A stretch of 64,000 bases of DNA. Source: Salinirubellus salinus. Lineage in GTDB: Archaea > Halobacteriota > Halobacteria > Halobacteriales > Haloarculaceae. Shown in pieces: positions 49,899-58,721 of this stretch (the stretch's first letter is position 1; the number at the start of each line of letters is the position of its first letter). The stretch covers positions 186,001 to 250,000 of the forward strand of contig NZ_CP104003.1 in assembly GCF_025231485.1 (NCBI RefSeq), in the 5' to 3' direction. Below the pieces are notes generated by a model. That model was not told the origin of the DNA. It saw only the letters and a list, made by a program, of their open reading frames with translations, and made no database searches. Both the position numbers and the translations under genes were made by a program.

Positions 49899-52019
49899 AT
49901 GAGCCACGACGAGTTCCCGACCGACCGCCCCGCGGTGGTGACCTGTGGGCTGCCGTACGCGAACGGCGACCTGCACGTCGGCCACCTGCGTGGGTACGTC
50001 GGTGCCGACACGCTGAATCGCGCCCTGCGGAAGGTGGGCCAGCAGACCGCGTACGTCTGCGGCTCGGACATGCACGGCACCCCCATCGCCGTCAACGCCG
50101 CGAAGGAGGGCGTCTCTCCCGAGGAGTTCGCCCTCTCGTACCACGAGCAGTACGAGGAGACGTTCCCCCGCTTCAACGTCGAGTTCGACAACTACGGCCA
50201 CACGCACGACGAGACGAACACGGAGACGACGACGTCCATCGTCCGGGCGCTGGAGGACAGTGGCTACGTCTACGAGAAGGAGATCATGGTCGGCTACGAC
50301 CCCGAGGCCGACCAGTACCTCCCGGACCGCTACGTCGAGGGGACCTGCCCCTACTGCGGGGAGAAGGCCCGCGGCGACGAGTGCGACGAGGGCTGTGGCC
50401 GGCACCTCGAACCCGGTGAGGTCGAGGACCCCGTCTCGGTGCTGACCGGCAACCCCGCGGAGTACCGCGAGCGCGAGCACCGGTTCTTCCGCGTCTCGGA
50501 ACTCCAGACGTACCTGCAGGGGTTCATCGACCGGCTGGAGGGGACCTCGAACGCGCGGAACCAGCCCCGCGAGTGGATCGAGGGCGAACTCCGCGACTGG
50601 TGTATCACCCGCGACATGGACTGGGGCATCGACTACCCGGGTGACGAACAGGACGACCTCGTCCTCTACGTCTGGGTGGACGCCCCCATCGAGTACATCT
50701 CCTCGACGAAGCAGTACTCCGAGCGCGTCGGTGCCGACGAGTACGACTGGGCGGAGGTCTGGCGCCCGCCCGAGGACGAGCGTTCGACGCCCGACTCGGC
50801 GGGCGGCGGCGGCGAGGTCGTCCACGTCATCGGCCGCGACATCATCCAGCACCACACCGTGTTCTGGCCGGCGATGCTCCACGCCGCGGGCTACACCGAA
50901 CCGCGGGCCGTGGCCGCGACGGGGTTCATCACCATCGACGGGAAGGGGCTCTCGACCTCCCGGAACCGTGCCATCTGGGCGCGCGAGTACCTCGACGAGG
51001 GGTTCCACCCCGACCTCCTGCGGTTCTACCTCACCACGAACGGCGGCCTCCAGCAGGACGTCGACTTCTCGTGGTCGAAGTTCCAGGAGCGCGTCAACAA
51101 CGAACTCGTGGGCACGCTCGGGAACTTCCTCTACCGCTCGCTCCTGTTCGCCCAGCGCGAGTACGGCGGGACGCCGGACGTCGACGTCTCGGCCCGCGTG
51201 GAGGAACGCATCGAGGCGGCCGTCGCCGACTTCCGCGCCGGTGTCAACGACTACTCCGTCCGGCAGGTCGGGAACAGCGCGGTCGCACTCGCCCGCTTCG
51301 GGAACGAGTACATCCAGAACCAGGAGCCGTGGAACCTCACCGACGAGGACCCGGAGCAGGCCGCACAGGTCATCCGCGACTGCGTCCAGCTCGCCAAGGC
51401 CGTCGTCGTCCTGTTCGAACCCATCGCGCCCGGGAAGGCCGAGGAGCTGTGGGCCGTCTTCGGCGGCGACGACCGACCCGTGCGGGACGTGACGCTCGAC
51501 GCCGCGCTCGAGGCGCCCGCGGCCGAGTTCGAGGCGCCCACCGAGCCGTTCGAGAAGGTCGAGGACGACCGCGTCGAGGAACTCACCGAGAAACTCGAGG
51601 CGCGTATCGAGGAGGCAACGAGCGACGAGGACGACGCGGACGAAAGCGAAACCGACGAGGGGGAGGCCCCCGAGGCCGGTGACATGGAACCCCTGCTGGA
51701 AGAGCGCATCTCGTTCGACGAGTTCCAGGAACTGGACCTCCGCGTGGGTCGCATCGAGTCGGCCGAACCCATCGAGGGCGCGGACAAACTGCTGAAACTG
51801 ACGGTCGACATCGGCCACGAGGTCCGCCAGATCGTCGCCGGCCTCCGACAGCTCCACGACCACGAGGAGCTACCGGGGACGAAGGTGGTCGTCGTCGCCA
51901 ACCTCGAGAAGGCCGAACTGTTCGGCACGGAGTCGAACGGGATGGTCCTCGCGGCTGGCGAGGACGCCGACCTGCTGACGACGCACGGCGACAGCGAGCC
52001 GGGCACGAAGGTCCGGTAG
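49899..52019 (+). CDS. metG: methionyl-tRNA synthetase
   Basis: A 706-residue class I synthetase. The HIGH motif is HVGH at 26-29, the zinc-binding knuckles include CPYCGEKARGDECDEGCG near residues 149-166, and the KMSKS equivalent is KGLSTS, a variant. After an acidic linker of about 25 residues the C-terminal 110 residues form a tRNA-binding OB domain (FDEFQELDLRVGRIESAE onward) of the Trbp111/MetRS-beta kind, which increases tRNA affinity. The ATG at 49899 fits a TATA-like TTTTA 28 nt upstream. Confidence 0.95.
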   Translation: MSHDEFPTDRPAVVTCGLPYANGDLHVGHLRGYVGADTLNRALRKVGQQTAYVCGSDMHGTPIAVNAAKEGVSPEEFALSYHEQYEETFPRFNVEFDNYGHTHDETNTETTTSIVRALEDSGYVYEKEIMVGYDPEADQYLPDRYVEGTCPYCGEKARGDECDEGCGRHLEPGEVEDPVSVLTGNPAEYREREHRFFRVSELQTYLQGFIDRLEGTSNARNQPREWIEGELRDWCITRDMDWGIDYPGDEQDDLVLYVWVDAPIEYISSTKQYSERVGADEYDWAEVWRPPEDERSTPDSAGGGGEVVHVIGRDIIQHHTVFWPAMLHAAGYTEPRAVAATGFITIDGKGLSTSRNRAIWAREYLDEGFHPDLLRFYLTTNGGLQQDVDFSWSKFQERVNNELVGTLGNFLYRSLLFAQREYGGTPDVDVSARVEERIEAAVADFRAGVNDYSVRQVGNSAVALARFGNEYIQNQEPWNLTDEDPEQAAQVIRDCVQLAKAVVVLFEPIAPGKAEELWAVFGGDDRPVRDVTLDAALEAPAAEFEAPTEPFEKVEDDRVEELTEKLEARIEEATSDEDDADESETDEGEAPEAGDMEPLLEERISFDEFQELDLRVGRIESAEPIEGADKLLKLTVDIGHEVRQIVAGLRQLHDHEELPGTKVVVVANLEKAELFGTESNGMVLAAGEDADLLTTHGDSEPGTKVR

Positions 52020-52143
52020 GCGCTGGCGACACCTCCACTCTCAGCCCGGCTGGTGACTCACTCTACGCGTCGAGCCAGACGTCACGAGCGATACCACTCG
52101 GCGGTCGAGCGGACTGGGGATGGGGTCCGGTCCGGCCCCGGAC

Positions 52144-52653
52144 TCAGAGGAAGCCGAACGTCTTGCCGAGCCAGACGGCGAACTTCGCGGCCTCGACCTC
52201 GACGGTCTTGGTGACGGTCAGGCCGCTCACCTTGATGTTGCCGGCCTCGTACTGTTCGTTGAACTCTGCGGCCGGGTCCTCGGCCTCGACGATGGCGTCG
52301 AACGTCGACTCGCTCGTCCGGATGCGGATCGAAGGGTCGTCCGCACTCGTCGTGCCGTAGTCCGTTATCTCGCCGTCGTCGTCGGTGACGAAGCGGTAGG
52401 CCTCGCCGGTGTCCTTCTTCGCCACGGTGTCGCCCGAGCCGATGCGGACCTCGAGGGTCTCACCCGAGAACCGGTTGCGGGCGATGCTGGGCGCCTCGTC
52501 GACGTTGTCGTTGTACAGCGCCACCAGACTGTCGAGGTTCACCGTGTTCTCGCTGCTCTCGCCGTCCTGCGCGAGCGCCCCACCCGGCACGGCCGAGACG
52601 AGGAGCGCGAGCGCCATCCCCACTAGCAGGATTCGCTTCGCGGAAACTGTCAT
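52144..52653 (-). CDS. secreted protein with SCP2-like domain
   Basis: A 169-residue exported protein. The N-terminus MTVSAKRILLVGMALALLVSAVPGGALAQ is a Sec signal peptide (residues 1-29). The mature part has GETLEVRIG, DGEITDYGTTSADDPSIRIRTSE and ADDPSI repeats in a pattern like the hydrophobic-ligand SCP2 fold, but this is weak. A GATATACT element 27 nt upstream of the ATG at 52653 supports the start. The N-terminal start of longer frames is spurious. Confidence 0.6.
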   Translation of the reverse strand: MTVSAKRILLVGMALALLVSAVPGGALAQDGESSENTVNLDSLVALYNDNVDEAPSIARNRFSGETLEVRIGSGDTVAKKDTGEAYRFVTDDDGEITDYGTTSADDPSIRIRTSESTFDAIVEAEDPAAEFNEQYEAGNIKVSGLTVTKTVEVEAAKFAVWLGKTFGFL

Positions 52654-52759
52654 CTGGGCGTATCTCGTGTGGTAGCGAGTATATCTCTTGTGGCGGACTC
52701 TCCCGTCGAGTCGAACGAGCGGGCGGAAACGGTTTGTGTGCGCCGGCGCTACCTGTGGT

Positions 52760-53053
52760 ATGGAACGAGACGACTCCTCGACGGCGGGCTCGGCCTCCGA
52801 CGAACGGGCCGAGGAGGCCGACGGGTGGCAGTTCGGCGACCGGGACACGACGCCCGTGGAGACCGACTCCGCTTCCCCCTCCGATTCCGGCTTCGACGCC
52901 GAACCGGAGGCCGAGCGGCGCGGTTCGGTCGCCGGTGGCACCGACCGCCGACTCCCGGTCGAACCCGAACCCGTGAGCCTCGAGAGCGCGGTGTTCGTCC
53001 TCCTCGGCGTCGTCGTGACGCTGGCCGTCTTCGCCCAGTTCGTCGTCGGCTGA
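52760..53053 (+). CDS. acidic protein with C-terminal transmembrane helix
   Basis: A 97-residue protein. The first 70 residues are acidic and Ser/Asp/Glu-rich and probably disordered. The C-terminal segment LESAVFVLLGVVVTLAVFAQFVV is one membrane helix, so it may be tail-anchored. It resembles halobacterial DUF7312. A CGGTTTGTG element sits about 30 nt before the ATG. It precedes NfeD by 39 nt and may be in the same transcript. Confidence 0.6.
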   Translation: MERDDSSTAGSASDERAEEADGWQFGDRDTTPVETDSASPSDSGFDAEPEAERRGSVAGGTDRRLPVEPEPVSLESAVFVLLGVVVTLAVFAQFVVG

Positions 53054-53092
53054 GACCGAACCGTTACGGTGGGTCGCCGCCTACTGGGCGGT

Positions 53093-53686
53093 ATGGTCGA
53101 CGTACCGGGACTGGGGTTACCGCTCTCACTCGTGCTGTTGCTCGCGGGGACGGGACTCATCGTCGCCGAGGCGCTGGCTCCGGGCGCCCACTTCATCGTC
53201 ATCGGAGTGGCCCTCCTCGTGGCCGGGCTGGTCGGCGTGTTGCTCCCACCGGGACTCGGCGCGCTCTCCGTGTTCATCCTCGCCGCGGTGGTGTTGCTCG
53301 CGGGGGCCGTCTCGCTCTACGCCTACCGCGAGTTCGACTTCTACGGCGGCCGGGGGAGCGGACAGACCTCGGACTCCGAGGCGCTGCGCGGGAAGTCCGG
53401 CCGCGTGACCGAACGGGTCACGACGAGCGAGGGCGAGGTGAAACTCGAGGAGGGTGGCTTCAACCCGTACTACCGCGCCCGGACCACCTCCGGGAGCATC
53501 GAGGTGGGCGAGGAGGTCATCGTCGTGGACCCCGGCGGGGGGAACGTCGTCACCGTCGAGTCGCTGCACTCTGGTGAAGACCCCATCGACCGGGAGCTGG
53601 CGCGTGAGCGCCGGCGCACCGAGCGGGAGCGAGCGGCCGACGAGGACCGCGAGTCGAACACCGAGAGCGGGACGGAGACGGCGTGA
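53093..53686 (+). CDS. NfeD-like membrane protein
   Basis: A 197-residue NfeD family protein. Four hydrophobic helices (about 8-80) are followed by an OB-fold domain with the closing GEEVIVVDPGGGNVVTVE near 150-167. NfeD proteins pair with flotillin-like or protease partners in membrane quality control; no stomatin is next to it here. The ATG at 53093 gives a natural start. It overlaps the Nudix gene by four bases (GTGA). Confidence 0.82.
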   Translation: MVDVPGLGLPLSLVLLLAGTGLIVAEALAPGAHFIVIGVALLVAGLVGVLLPPGLGALSVFILAAVVLLAGAVSLYAYREFDFYGGRGSGQTSDSEALRGKSGRVTERVTTSEGEVKLEEGGFNPYYRARTTSGSIEVGEEVIVVDPGGGNVVTVESLHSGEDPIDRELARERRRTERERAADEDRESNTESGTETA

Positions 53687-54297
53687 CGGTAGACCGCCTC
53701 GACCTCTCGCGTCTCGCCGGCCACGACCCCGCGACGGTGTCCGACGAGGAGCGCGAGGCGGCCGTCCTCGCTCCGGTCCTCGACCGCGACGGCGTCGACC
53801 ACCTCCTGTTCATCCGGAAGGCCGACGACCGTTCCTCGCACGCCGGGCAGATGGGGTTCCCCGGCGGCGGCCGCGAACCGACGGACGCGGACCTGCGGGA
53901 GACGGCGCTCCGCGAGTGCCACGAGGAGGTCGGGATGCACCCGGCGGAGCCGACGGTCCGCGGCCGCATCGACGACATCCGGACCGTCTCGCGCTACTCG
54001 GTGCGTCCCTACGTCGGCCGCGCGCCGGACCGCGAGTACGTCCCGGACGGGGTCGAGGTGGCGGAGGTGGCCGTCCTCCCCGTCCCGGAACTCACCGACC
54101 GCGCGAACTACGACTCGGAGCGCCGTGACCACCCCCACTACGGCGACATCCGCCTGCACTACTTCCGGGTCGGCGGCCACGTCGTCTGGGGGGCCACCGC
54201 CCGGATGCTGGTGCAGTTGCTCGAGTTGACGAGCGACTGGGAGATGCCGGCGGAACCGGACCGGCACGTGGAACCGGACGCCGAGTTCCCGGTCTGA
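53683..54297 (+). CDS. Nudix hydrolase, CoA pyrophosphatase-like
   Basis: A 204-residue Nudix enzyme. HAGQMGFPGGGREP near 46-60 is the signature of the NudL/UPF0035 CoA diphosphatases, followed by the Nudix helix RECHEEVGM near 73-81. These cleave CoA and its derivatives to 3',5'-ADP and phosphopantetheine. The start is a GTG at 53683, overlapping the NfeD stop. Given the CoA genes elsewhere in the window, a CoA housekeeping role is plausible. Confidence 0.86.
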   Translation: MTVDRLDLSRLAGHDPATVSDEEREAAVLAPVLDRDGVDHLLFIRKADDRSSHAGQMGFPGGGREPTDADLRETALRECHEEVGMHPAEPTVRGRIDDIRTVSRYSVRPYVGRAPDREYVPDGVEVAEVAVLPVPELTDRANYDSERRDHPHYGDIRLHYFRVGGHVVWGATARMLVQLLELTSDWEMPAEPDRHVEPDAEFPV

Positions 54298-54350
54298 ACT
54301 CTCCACCGAGCGTGTCGCCGGGCACTTCTACCCGCTAGCCGACCGCGTGG

Positions 54351-54406
54351 AACAAAAGTGTCAATCAAGTGTATTCAATCTCTGAAAATACTCTCACGAT
54401 ACTATG
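54351..54406. promoter_or_regulatory. AT-rich region before the coiled-coil gene
   Basis: This segment is much richer in A and T than its surroundings, with TCAATC repeated at 54361 and 54375 and GAAAATACT as the best TATA candidate. It lies 40-95 nt before the ATG at 54445, so a short leader is likely. Confidence 0.4.
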
Positions 54407-54444
54407 TGTGTCTGGCCGTCACGTTGGGGTGAGGGGTGTCTCAC

Positions 54445-56067
54445 ATGACCGAGAACGAACACTCGAAGGGGGTAACGACGGTATCGGAAGACGGGGTGAG
54501 CGTGGAACGGACGCTCGTCGTGCGCGACGAGGGGGTAGTCGGGACGGTACGAGTCGACGCCGAGCGGCCCGAGCCGGTCGTGGTGACGGTGGTCGACCCG
54601 TTCCCGGCCGACCTCGCGGCCGAGGAGGCGGGGTTCCGGCGAGACGCCGCGCCGGAGGATGGGTCCGTGGACGGGGAGCGGGCGCGCATCCAGACCCTCG
54701 TCGAGGACGAACCGGTCGAGGTGTCCTACGGGGTCGCCCTGTCCGAACCGACCGACGGGGAGGCGTTCTCGGGGCCACGGGTGGAGGCGGTCGAGCCCGT
54801 GTCTGTCACCGGCCCCGAGGTCGCGGGCTCCGACACGGCGGACGGGGACTCCGGGCTGCTCTCCCGCGTCCAGCGACGACTGACCGGGTCGAACGCGGAC
54901 GACGGCTCGGCGTCGGCCCGGACCGACGGGCCGGCCCCGGCCTCGGCCGACGAGCGCGTGGTCGACGTGGTGGCCGAGGAGATGGCGGACGACGCCGCAG
55001 TCGAGGAGGCCGAAGCGGAGACGGCGGTCGAGCAGACGGGCGCAGAGCCGACGGCCGAGGCGGCTGCAGCAGACACGGTCGCCGAGCCAGCCGAAGCGGG
55101 AACGACGGTCGAGCAGGCAGGAACGGACGTGACGCCCGGACGTGACGGGGAGTGGGACGAGATGGCCGACGGTGACTGGCAGCCAGCAGAGGGAGGGGAG
55201 GCCCGGTCGAGCACGGAGTACGCGACGGGCGGCGAGGGTGATTCAGCGCAGATGGACCACGACGAGGCAGAGACGACGGACGGGAGTGACAGCACGGACC
55301 GAACGACGGCGGCTTCCGCGCCGCGGACCGCGGTGGCCGAGGACCAGCGACGGAGCGTCGAACTCCGGGTCGACCGGCTCAGTGCGCGCGTCGAGGAGTT
55401 CGCCGCCTACGCCGACGGGCTAGAGGCCCTCATCGACGAGCACGGGAGCGCGACGGAGTTCGTCGACCGCTTCGACGAGGCGGTGGGCGACCTCGACCGG
55501 CGGTTGTCGTCGCTCGACGATGCGGTCGACGCGCTGGACGAGGAGACCTCGGCCGAGATCGAGGACGTGGAGGCCTCCGTCCGGTCGCTCAAGCGGCGCA
55601 TCGGTGACGCGCGTGAGCGTATCCGCGAGGACCTCGAGCGCGTCGAGACGGACCTCGGCAGCGTCGAGGGGGACGTCGAGGTGGTGTCCGACCGCGTCGA
55701 CCGCGTCGAGGGACAGCTCGACACGCTCGATGCCGACCTCGGCCGAGTCGACGGGCGGGTGGACGACGTCGCCGCGACCGTGGAGTCGGAGACGGAGCGA
55801 CTCGACGGTCGCCTCGACTCGCTGGCCGAGGACGTCGAGTCGCTCCGTGCGACCGCCACCACGGTCGAGGACGACCTCGCGTCGGTGCGCGAGGAGGTGT
55901 CGACGATGCGGTCCGAGCAGGACGCGCTCCGCGAGGCGGTGGCCGAACTGCAGTCGTTCCGCACGTCCATGGCCGACGTATTCGCGGCCGACCTCGGGGC
56001 CGAGACCGGCAGCATCTCGGAGTCCGAGTCGGACCGCACGGACTCCGGCGACGCCTCCGCAGACTGA
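54445..56067 (+). CDS. long acidic coiled-coil protein
   Basis: A 540-residue protein of unknown function. Residues 1-115 are beta-rich with VERTLVVRDEGVVGTVRV near 15-32. Residues 130-290 are a disordered acidic, Ala/Thr/Glu region with imperfect repeats of the type TVEQAGTD. Residues 298-510 are an unbroken coiled coil with charged heptads, for example RVDRVEGQLDTLDADLG. A GTG at 54436 would add three residues. It may be a structural or scaffold protein; possibly it belongs to a DUF7310-like coiled-coil group, which I cannot confirm. Archaeal polymers or chromosome proteins are alternatives. Confidence 0.7.
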   Translation: MTENEHSKGVTTVSEDGVSVERTLVVRDEGVVGTVRVDAERPEPVVVTVVDPFPADLAAEEAGFRRDAAPEDGSVDGERARIQTLVEDEPVEVSYGVALSEPTDGEAFSGPRVEAVEPVSVTGPEVAGSDTADGDSGLLSRVQRRLTGSNADDGSASARTDGPAPASADERVVDVVAEEMADDAAVEEAEAETAVEQTGAEPTAEAAAADTVAEPAEAGTTVEQAGTDVTPGRDGEWDEMADGDWQPAEGGEARSSTEYATGGEGDSAQMDHDEAETTDGSDSTDRTTAASAPRTAVAEDQRRSVELRVDRLSARVEEFAAYADGLEALIDEHGSATEFVDRFDEAVGDLDRRLSSLDDAVDALDEETSAEIEDVEASVRSLKRRIGDARERIREDLERVETDLGSVEGDVEVVSDRVDRVEGQLDTLDADLGRVDGRVDDVAATVESETERLDGRLDSLAEDVESLRATATTVEDDLASVREEVSTMRSEQDALREAVAELQSFRTSMADVFAADLGAETGSISESESDRTDSGDASAD

Positions 56068-56144
56068 GGCGGTCGGTCCGAGCGGCCCGTCGCCGCCGGT
56101 GGCCCTTGGAAAACCTTTAGCCGCGGGACACGGAACGTCGGGCA

Positions 56145-56432
56145 ATGGCAGACGAGGAAGAAGACGAGGGGCCCGTCGTGGAACTGGGCGAGGGTGAACC
56201 CGTCGAGGGCGTCCCGCTCGAGCAGGCCACGGCACGACTCTACTACGGCATCGAGAAGAGCGAGGTCGAGCGCCGCGAGGGTGACACCGTCGTCCGGACG
56301 CCGGACGGCCCGCGACAGCTCGCGGACGTGATCGCCGAGGTGGAGGCGACGTACTTCGAGACGCGCCGCGACCTCGAGGCGGCCATCGAGGGCGTCGTCG
56401 GCACCGGTCCCGTCCCCACCGCAGACGAGTAG
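56145..56432 (+). CDS. small acidic protein, DUF5789-like
   Basis: A 95-residue acidic protein with a conserved-looking centre GEGEPVEGVPLEQATARLYYGIEKSEVERREGDT and a C-terminal FETRRDLEAAIEGVVG. It resembles the haloarchaeal DUF5789 family, of unknown function. The CCTTTAGC element about 27 nt upstream of the ATG fits leaderless initiation. The next gene begins five bases after its stop, so they are probably co-transcribed. Confidence 0.65.
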   Translation: MADEEEDEGPVVELGEGEPVEGVPLEQATARLYYGIEKSEVERREGDTVVRTPDGPRQLADVIAEVEATYFETRRDLEAAIEGVVGTGPVPTADE

Positions 56433-56436
56433 CGCC

Positions 56437-57111
56437 ATGGCGCCCGTGGCGGCACTCCGTCGCGGTCTCGCCCGCACCACGTGGGTCCAGCGGGCGCTCT
56501 TCTCGGGGTTCCTGCTCGCGCTGGTCTGGACCGAGTGGCACACCTCCGGCCTCGGCTCGCGCGTGGGCAAGGACCTGCTCGTCTACCTCGCGGCCCCGGC
56601 CGGGCTGGCGGCGCTCCACGGCAAGCACCTCGGCTGGCGTGTCGACCGGACCGCGCTCCGGAACACCCTGTTGCTCGCGCTGTTCGTCCTCCCGTTCTAC
56701 CTCGTGGGGTCGTCGCTCCCCTCGGTGCGCGAGTTCTACCCGATGTGGGGCGCGACGAAGGAGACGTACCTCGTCCACTCGGTCCAGCAGTTCCTCGTCG
56801 TCGTCGCCGCCGAGACGTACTACCGTGGCCTGCTCTGCGTGGGCGTGCGCGACATCGGCCGGAAGGCGGCGTTCATCAGCCCGGTCATCTACGCGTTCCA
56901 CCACCTCGGGAAGCCCCCCATCGAACTCGTCCTCTCGGGGCCGACCGACGTGCTGTTCGGCCTCGTCGACTACGAGTCGAACTCCATCCTGCCGAGCGTC
57001 GTCGCACACGGGCTCGGGCTGGCGCTGCTGGACTGGCTCGTGCTCCACGACCCCGTCATCCCCACGGAGACCGTGCTCTCGTGGCTCCGGTGGATTCCAC
57101 TGCCGCTCTGA
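56437..57111 (+). CDS. CPBP-like membrane protein, catalytic motif degenerate
   Basis: A 224-residue membrane protein with the fold of CPBP/Rce1 intramembrane proteases: at least six hydrophobic segments. The motif EExxxR appears as AETYYR (Ala125, Glu126, Arg130), so the first catalytic Glu is lost. His155/His156 in YAFHHLG matches motif 2. In motif 3 His191 is present but the Asn four residues later is Ala. Two key positions are altered, so it is probably not a protease, unless this family uses other residues. It follows a DUF5789-like gene by five bases. Confidence 0.75.
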   Translation: MAPVAALRRGLARTTWVQRALFSGFLLALVWTEWHTSGLGSRVGKDLLVYLAAPAGLAALHGKHLGWRVDRTALRNTLLLALFVLPFYLVGSSLPSVREFYPMWGATKETYLVHSVQQFLVVVAAETYYRGLLCVGVRDIGRKAAFISPVIYAFHHLGKPPIELVLSGPTDVLFGLVDYESNSILPSVVAHGLGLALLDWLVLHDPVIPTETVLSWLRWIPLPL

Positions 57112-57117
57112 CTCGGG

Positions 57118-58011
57118 TCAGTAGCCCCGGTCGAGTTTCGCCGTCTCGAACCCCTCCGTCAGCTCGTCCCAGCGGTCGGCCAGCTCCGCGGCGGTCCAGC
57201 GCCCGTCCTCGTTCGCCGTCGAGAGCGACCGCTCGCGCGTCGGGTCCGAGACGTACGCCACCTCCCCGCCCATGATGGCGAGCGTGCACCCGGTGACACC
57301 CTCGGCCGCGTCGCTGGCGAGGAAGACGGGTACCGCGGGCGCCATCTGTGGCCCCATCGTCTCCGGGTCCGCGCCGGCCATCCCCGGCAGGTCCTCGGTC
57401 ATCCGGGTGAGCGCCGTCGGCCACATCGCGTTGACACGGACGCCGTAGCCGTTCAGTTCCTGTGCGGCGGTCCGCATCAACCCCAGGACCCCCGCTTTCG
57501 CCGCCGAGTAGTTCGCCTGCCCGGCGTTCCCGACGGCGACGCCCGAGGAGACGCAGGTGAACGAGCGCTCGCAGTCTATCTCGTCGGCCTTCGCCCGCTG
57601 GCGCCAGTGGGCGCCCGCCGCCCGGACCAGCGAGAAGTGCCCCTTCAGGTGGACGTCGACGACGGTGTCCCAGTCGTCCTCGCTCATGTTGAACGACATC
57701 CGGTCGCGCAGCACGCCGGCGAAGTTCGCCACCGAGTCGACCCGGCCGAACTCCTCGTACGTCTCGGCGACGAGCGCCTCGGTGTACGCGAAGTCGGTCA
57801 CGTCGCCGAAGTGCGCGACGGCGTCGCCCCCCGCGTCCTCGATGCGGGTGACCGTCTCCTCGGCCGGTTCGCTGTCGCTCCCCTCGCCGGAGACGTCGAC
57901 GCCCAGGTCGTTCACGACCACCGTCGCCCCCTGTTCGGCCATCGCCACCGCCGTCTCCTCGCCGAGTCCGTGCCCCGCACCGCAGACGATACAGACCGTG
58001 TCCTCCAGCAT
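57118..58011 (-). CDS. SDR family oxidoreductase
   Basis: A 297-residue classical short-chain dehydrogenase. GAGHGLG at 11-17 is the cofactor motif, with Tyr168 and Lys172 (YSAAK) as catalytic residues. VVVNDLG at 31-37 and the shape of the C-terminus resemble the 3-hydroxyacyl-CoA dehydrogenase/MFE type. The C-terminal 60 residues are an extension beyond the core. Fatty-acyl or steroid-like substrates are possible; none is established. It is convergent with the CPBP-like gene. Confidence 0.86.
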   Translation of the reverse strand: MLEDTVCIVCGAGHGLGEETAVAMAEQGATVVVNDLGVDVSGEGSDSEPAEETVTRIEDAGGDAVAHFGDVTDFAYTEALVAETYEEFGRVDSVANFAGVLRDRMSFNMSEDDWDTVVDVHLKGHFSLVRAAGAHWRQRAKADEIDCERSFTCVSSGVAVGNAGQANYSAAKAGVLGLMRTAAQELNGYGVRVNAMWPTALTRMTEDLPGMAGADPETMGPQMAPAVPVFLASDAAEGVTGCTLAIMGGEVAYVSDPTRERSLSTANEDGRWTAAELADRWDELTEGFETAKLDRGY

Positions 58012-58137
58012 ACCCGTCCGTCGGGGAAGGCGGGCTTACGTCCGGGCGAAGCGGCAAGCACTGCGCCGCGACGGTCCAGCGTCGGGCCTGCCCACGCCGG
58101 CACGTAACTTATCCGTCGGCGACCCCTCCTGAGGGCG

Positions 58138-58641
58138 ATGACCCACCACGACTTCGACACGGCGTTCGTCGACGGGTTCGAGGGTGAACTCCCGGAGTCG
58201 CTCGACGAGGCGGCGGTAGAGCGGATGCGCGCGGTGGCGAAACTGCTCGACGAGCAGGTCGAGATACCGGGCACCGGGTTCCGGGTCGGCCTCGACCCGC
58301 TCGTGAGTGCCGTTCCGGGCGTGGGCAGCGCGGTCGGCGCCGTCGTCTCGCTCTACATCGTCGCCGAGGCGGCGTACCTCGGCGTCTCGTTCTCGACGGT
58401 GCTCCGGATGCTCGCCAACGTCGTCATCGACGCCGTCGGTGGTTCCATCCCCTACGTCGGGGTCCTCTTCGACGCGGTCTGGAAGACGAACAAGCGGAAC
58501 CTCCGACTCGCGCTGGAGGACCTCACGGAGGGGGTCGAGCACGAGACGACGGGCGTGGTCGAGGTCGGGGGGCACGAAGAGCACACGGAGGCGACGGAGG
58601 ACGAGGGGGACGACGGCCCGGTCGTCATCGAGGTCGAGTGA
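58138..58641 (+). CDS. DUF4112 membrane protein
   Basis: A 167-residue protein of the DUF4112 family. Residues 45-110 contain two hydrophobic segments with VGSAVGAVVSLYIVAEAAYL and SIPYVGVLFDAVWKTNKRNL, the family signature. The C-terminus is acidic. Function is unknown. An AACTTATC element about 28 nt before the ATG indicates its own promoter. It is divergent from the SDR across 126 nt. Confidence 0.83.
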   Translation: MTHHDFDTAFVDGFEGELPESLDEAAVERMRAVAKLLDEQVEIPGTGFRVGLDPLVSAVPGVGSAVGAVVSLYIVAEAAYLGVSFSTVLRMLANVVIDAVGGSIPYVGVLFDAVWKTNKRNLRLALEDLTEGVEHETTGVVEVGGHEEHTEATEDEGDDGPVVIEVE

Positions 58642-58721
58642 GCGGCGACCTCGGTCCGGAAGTGTGCCGCCCGTACCACTGGTGAGAACCTTTTTCGCTC
58701 GCAGACGCGCATCTCCACACG

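Noticed and set aside
49551-51863. 770-codon frame antisense to metG
   Set aside because: Val/Asp/Glu-rich shadow; metG has its catalytic motifs on the plus strand.
52144-53277. N-terminal extension of the secreted protein
   Set aside because: It crosses the divergent 52760-53053 gene and the signal peptide begins at 52653.
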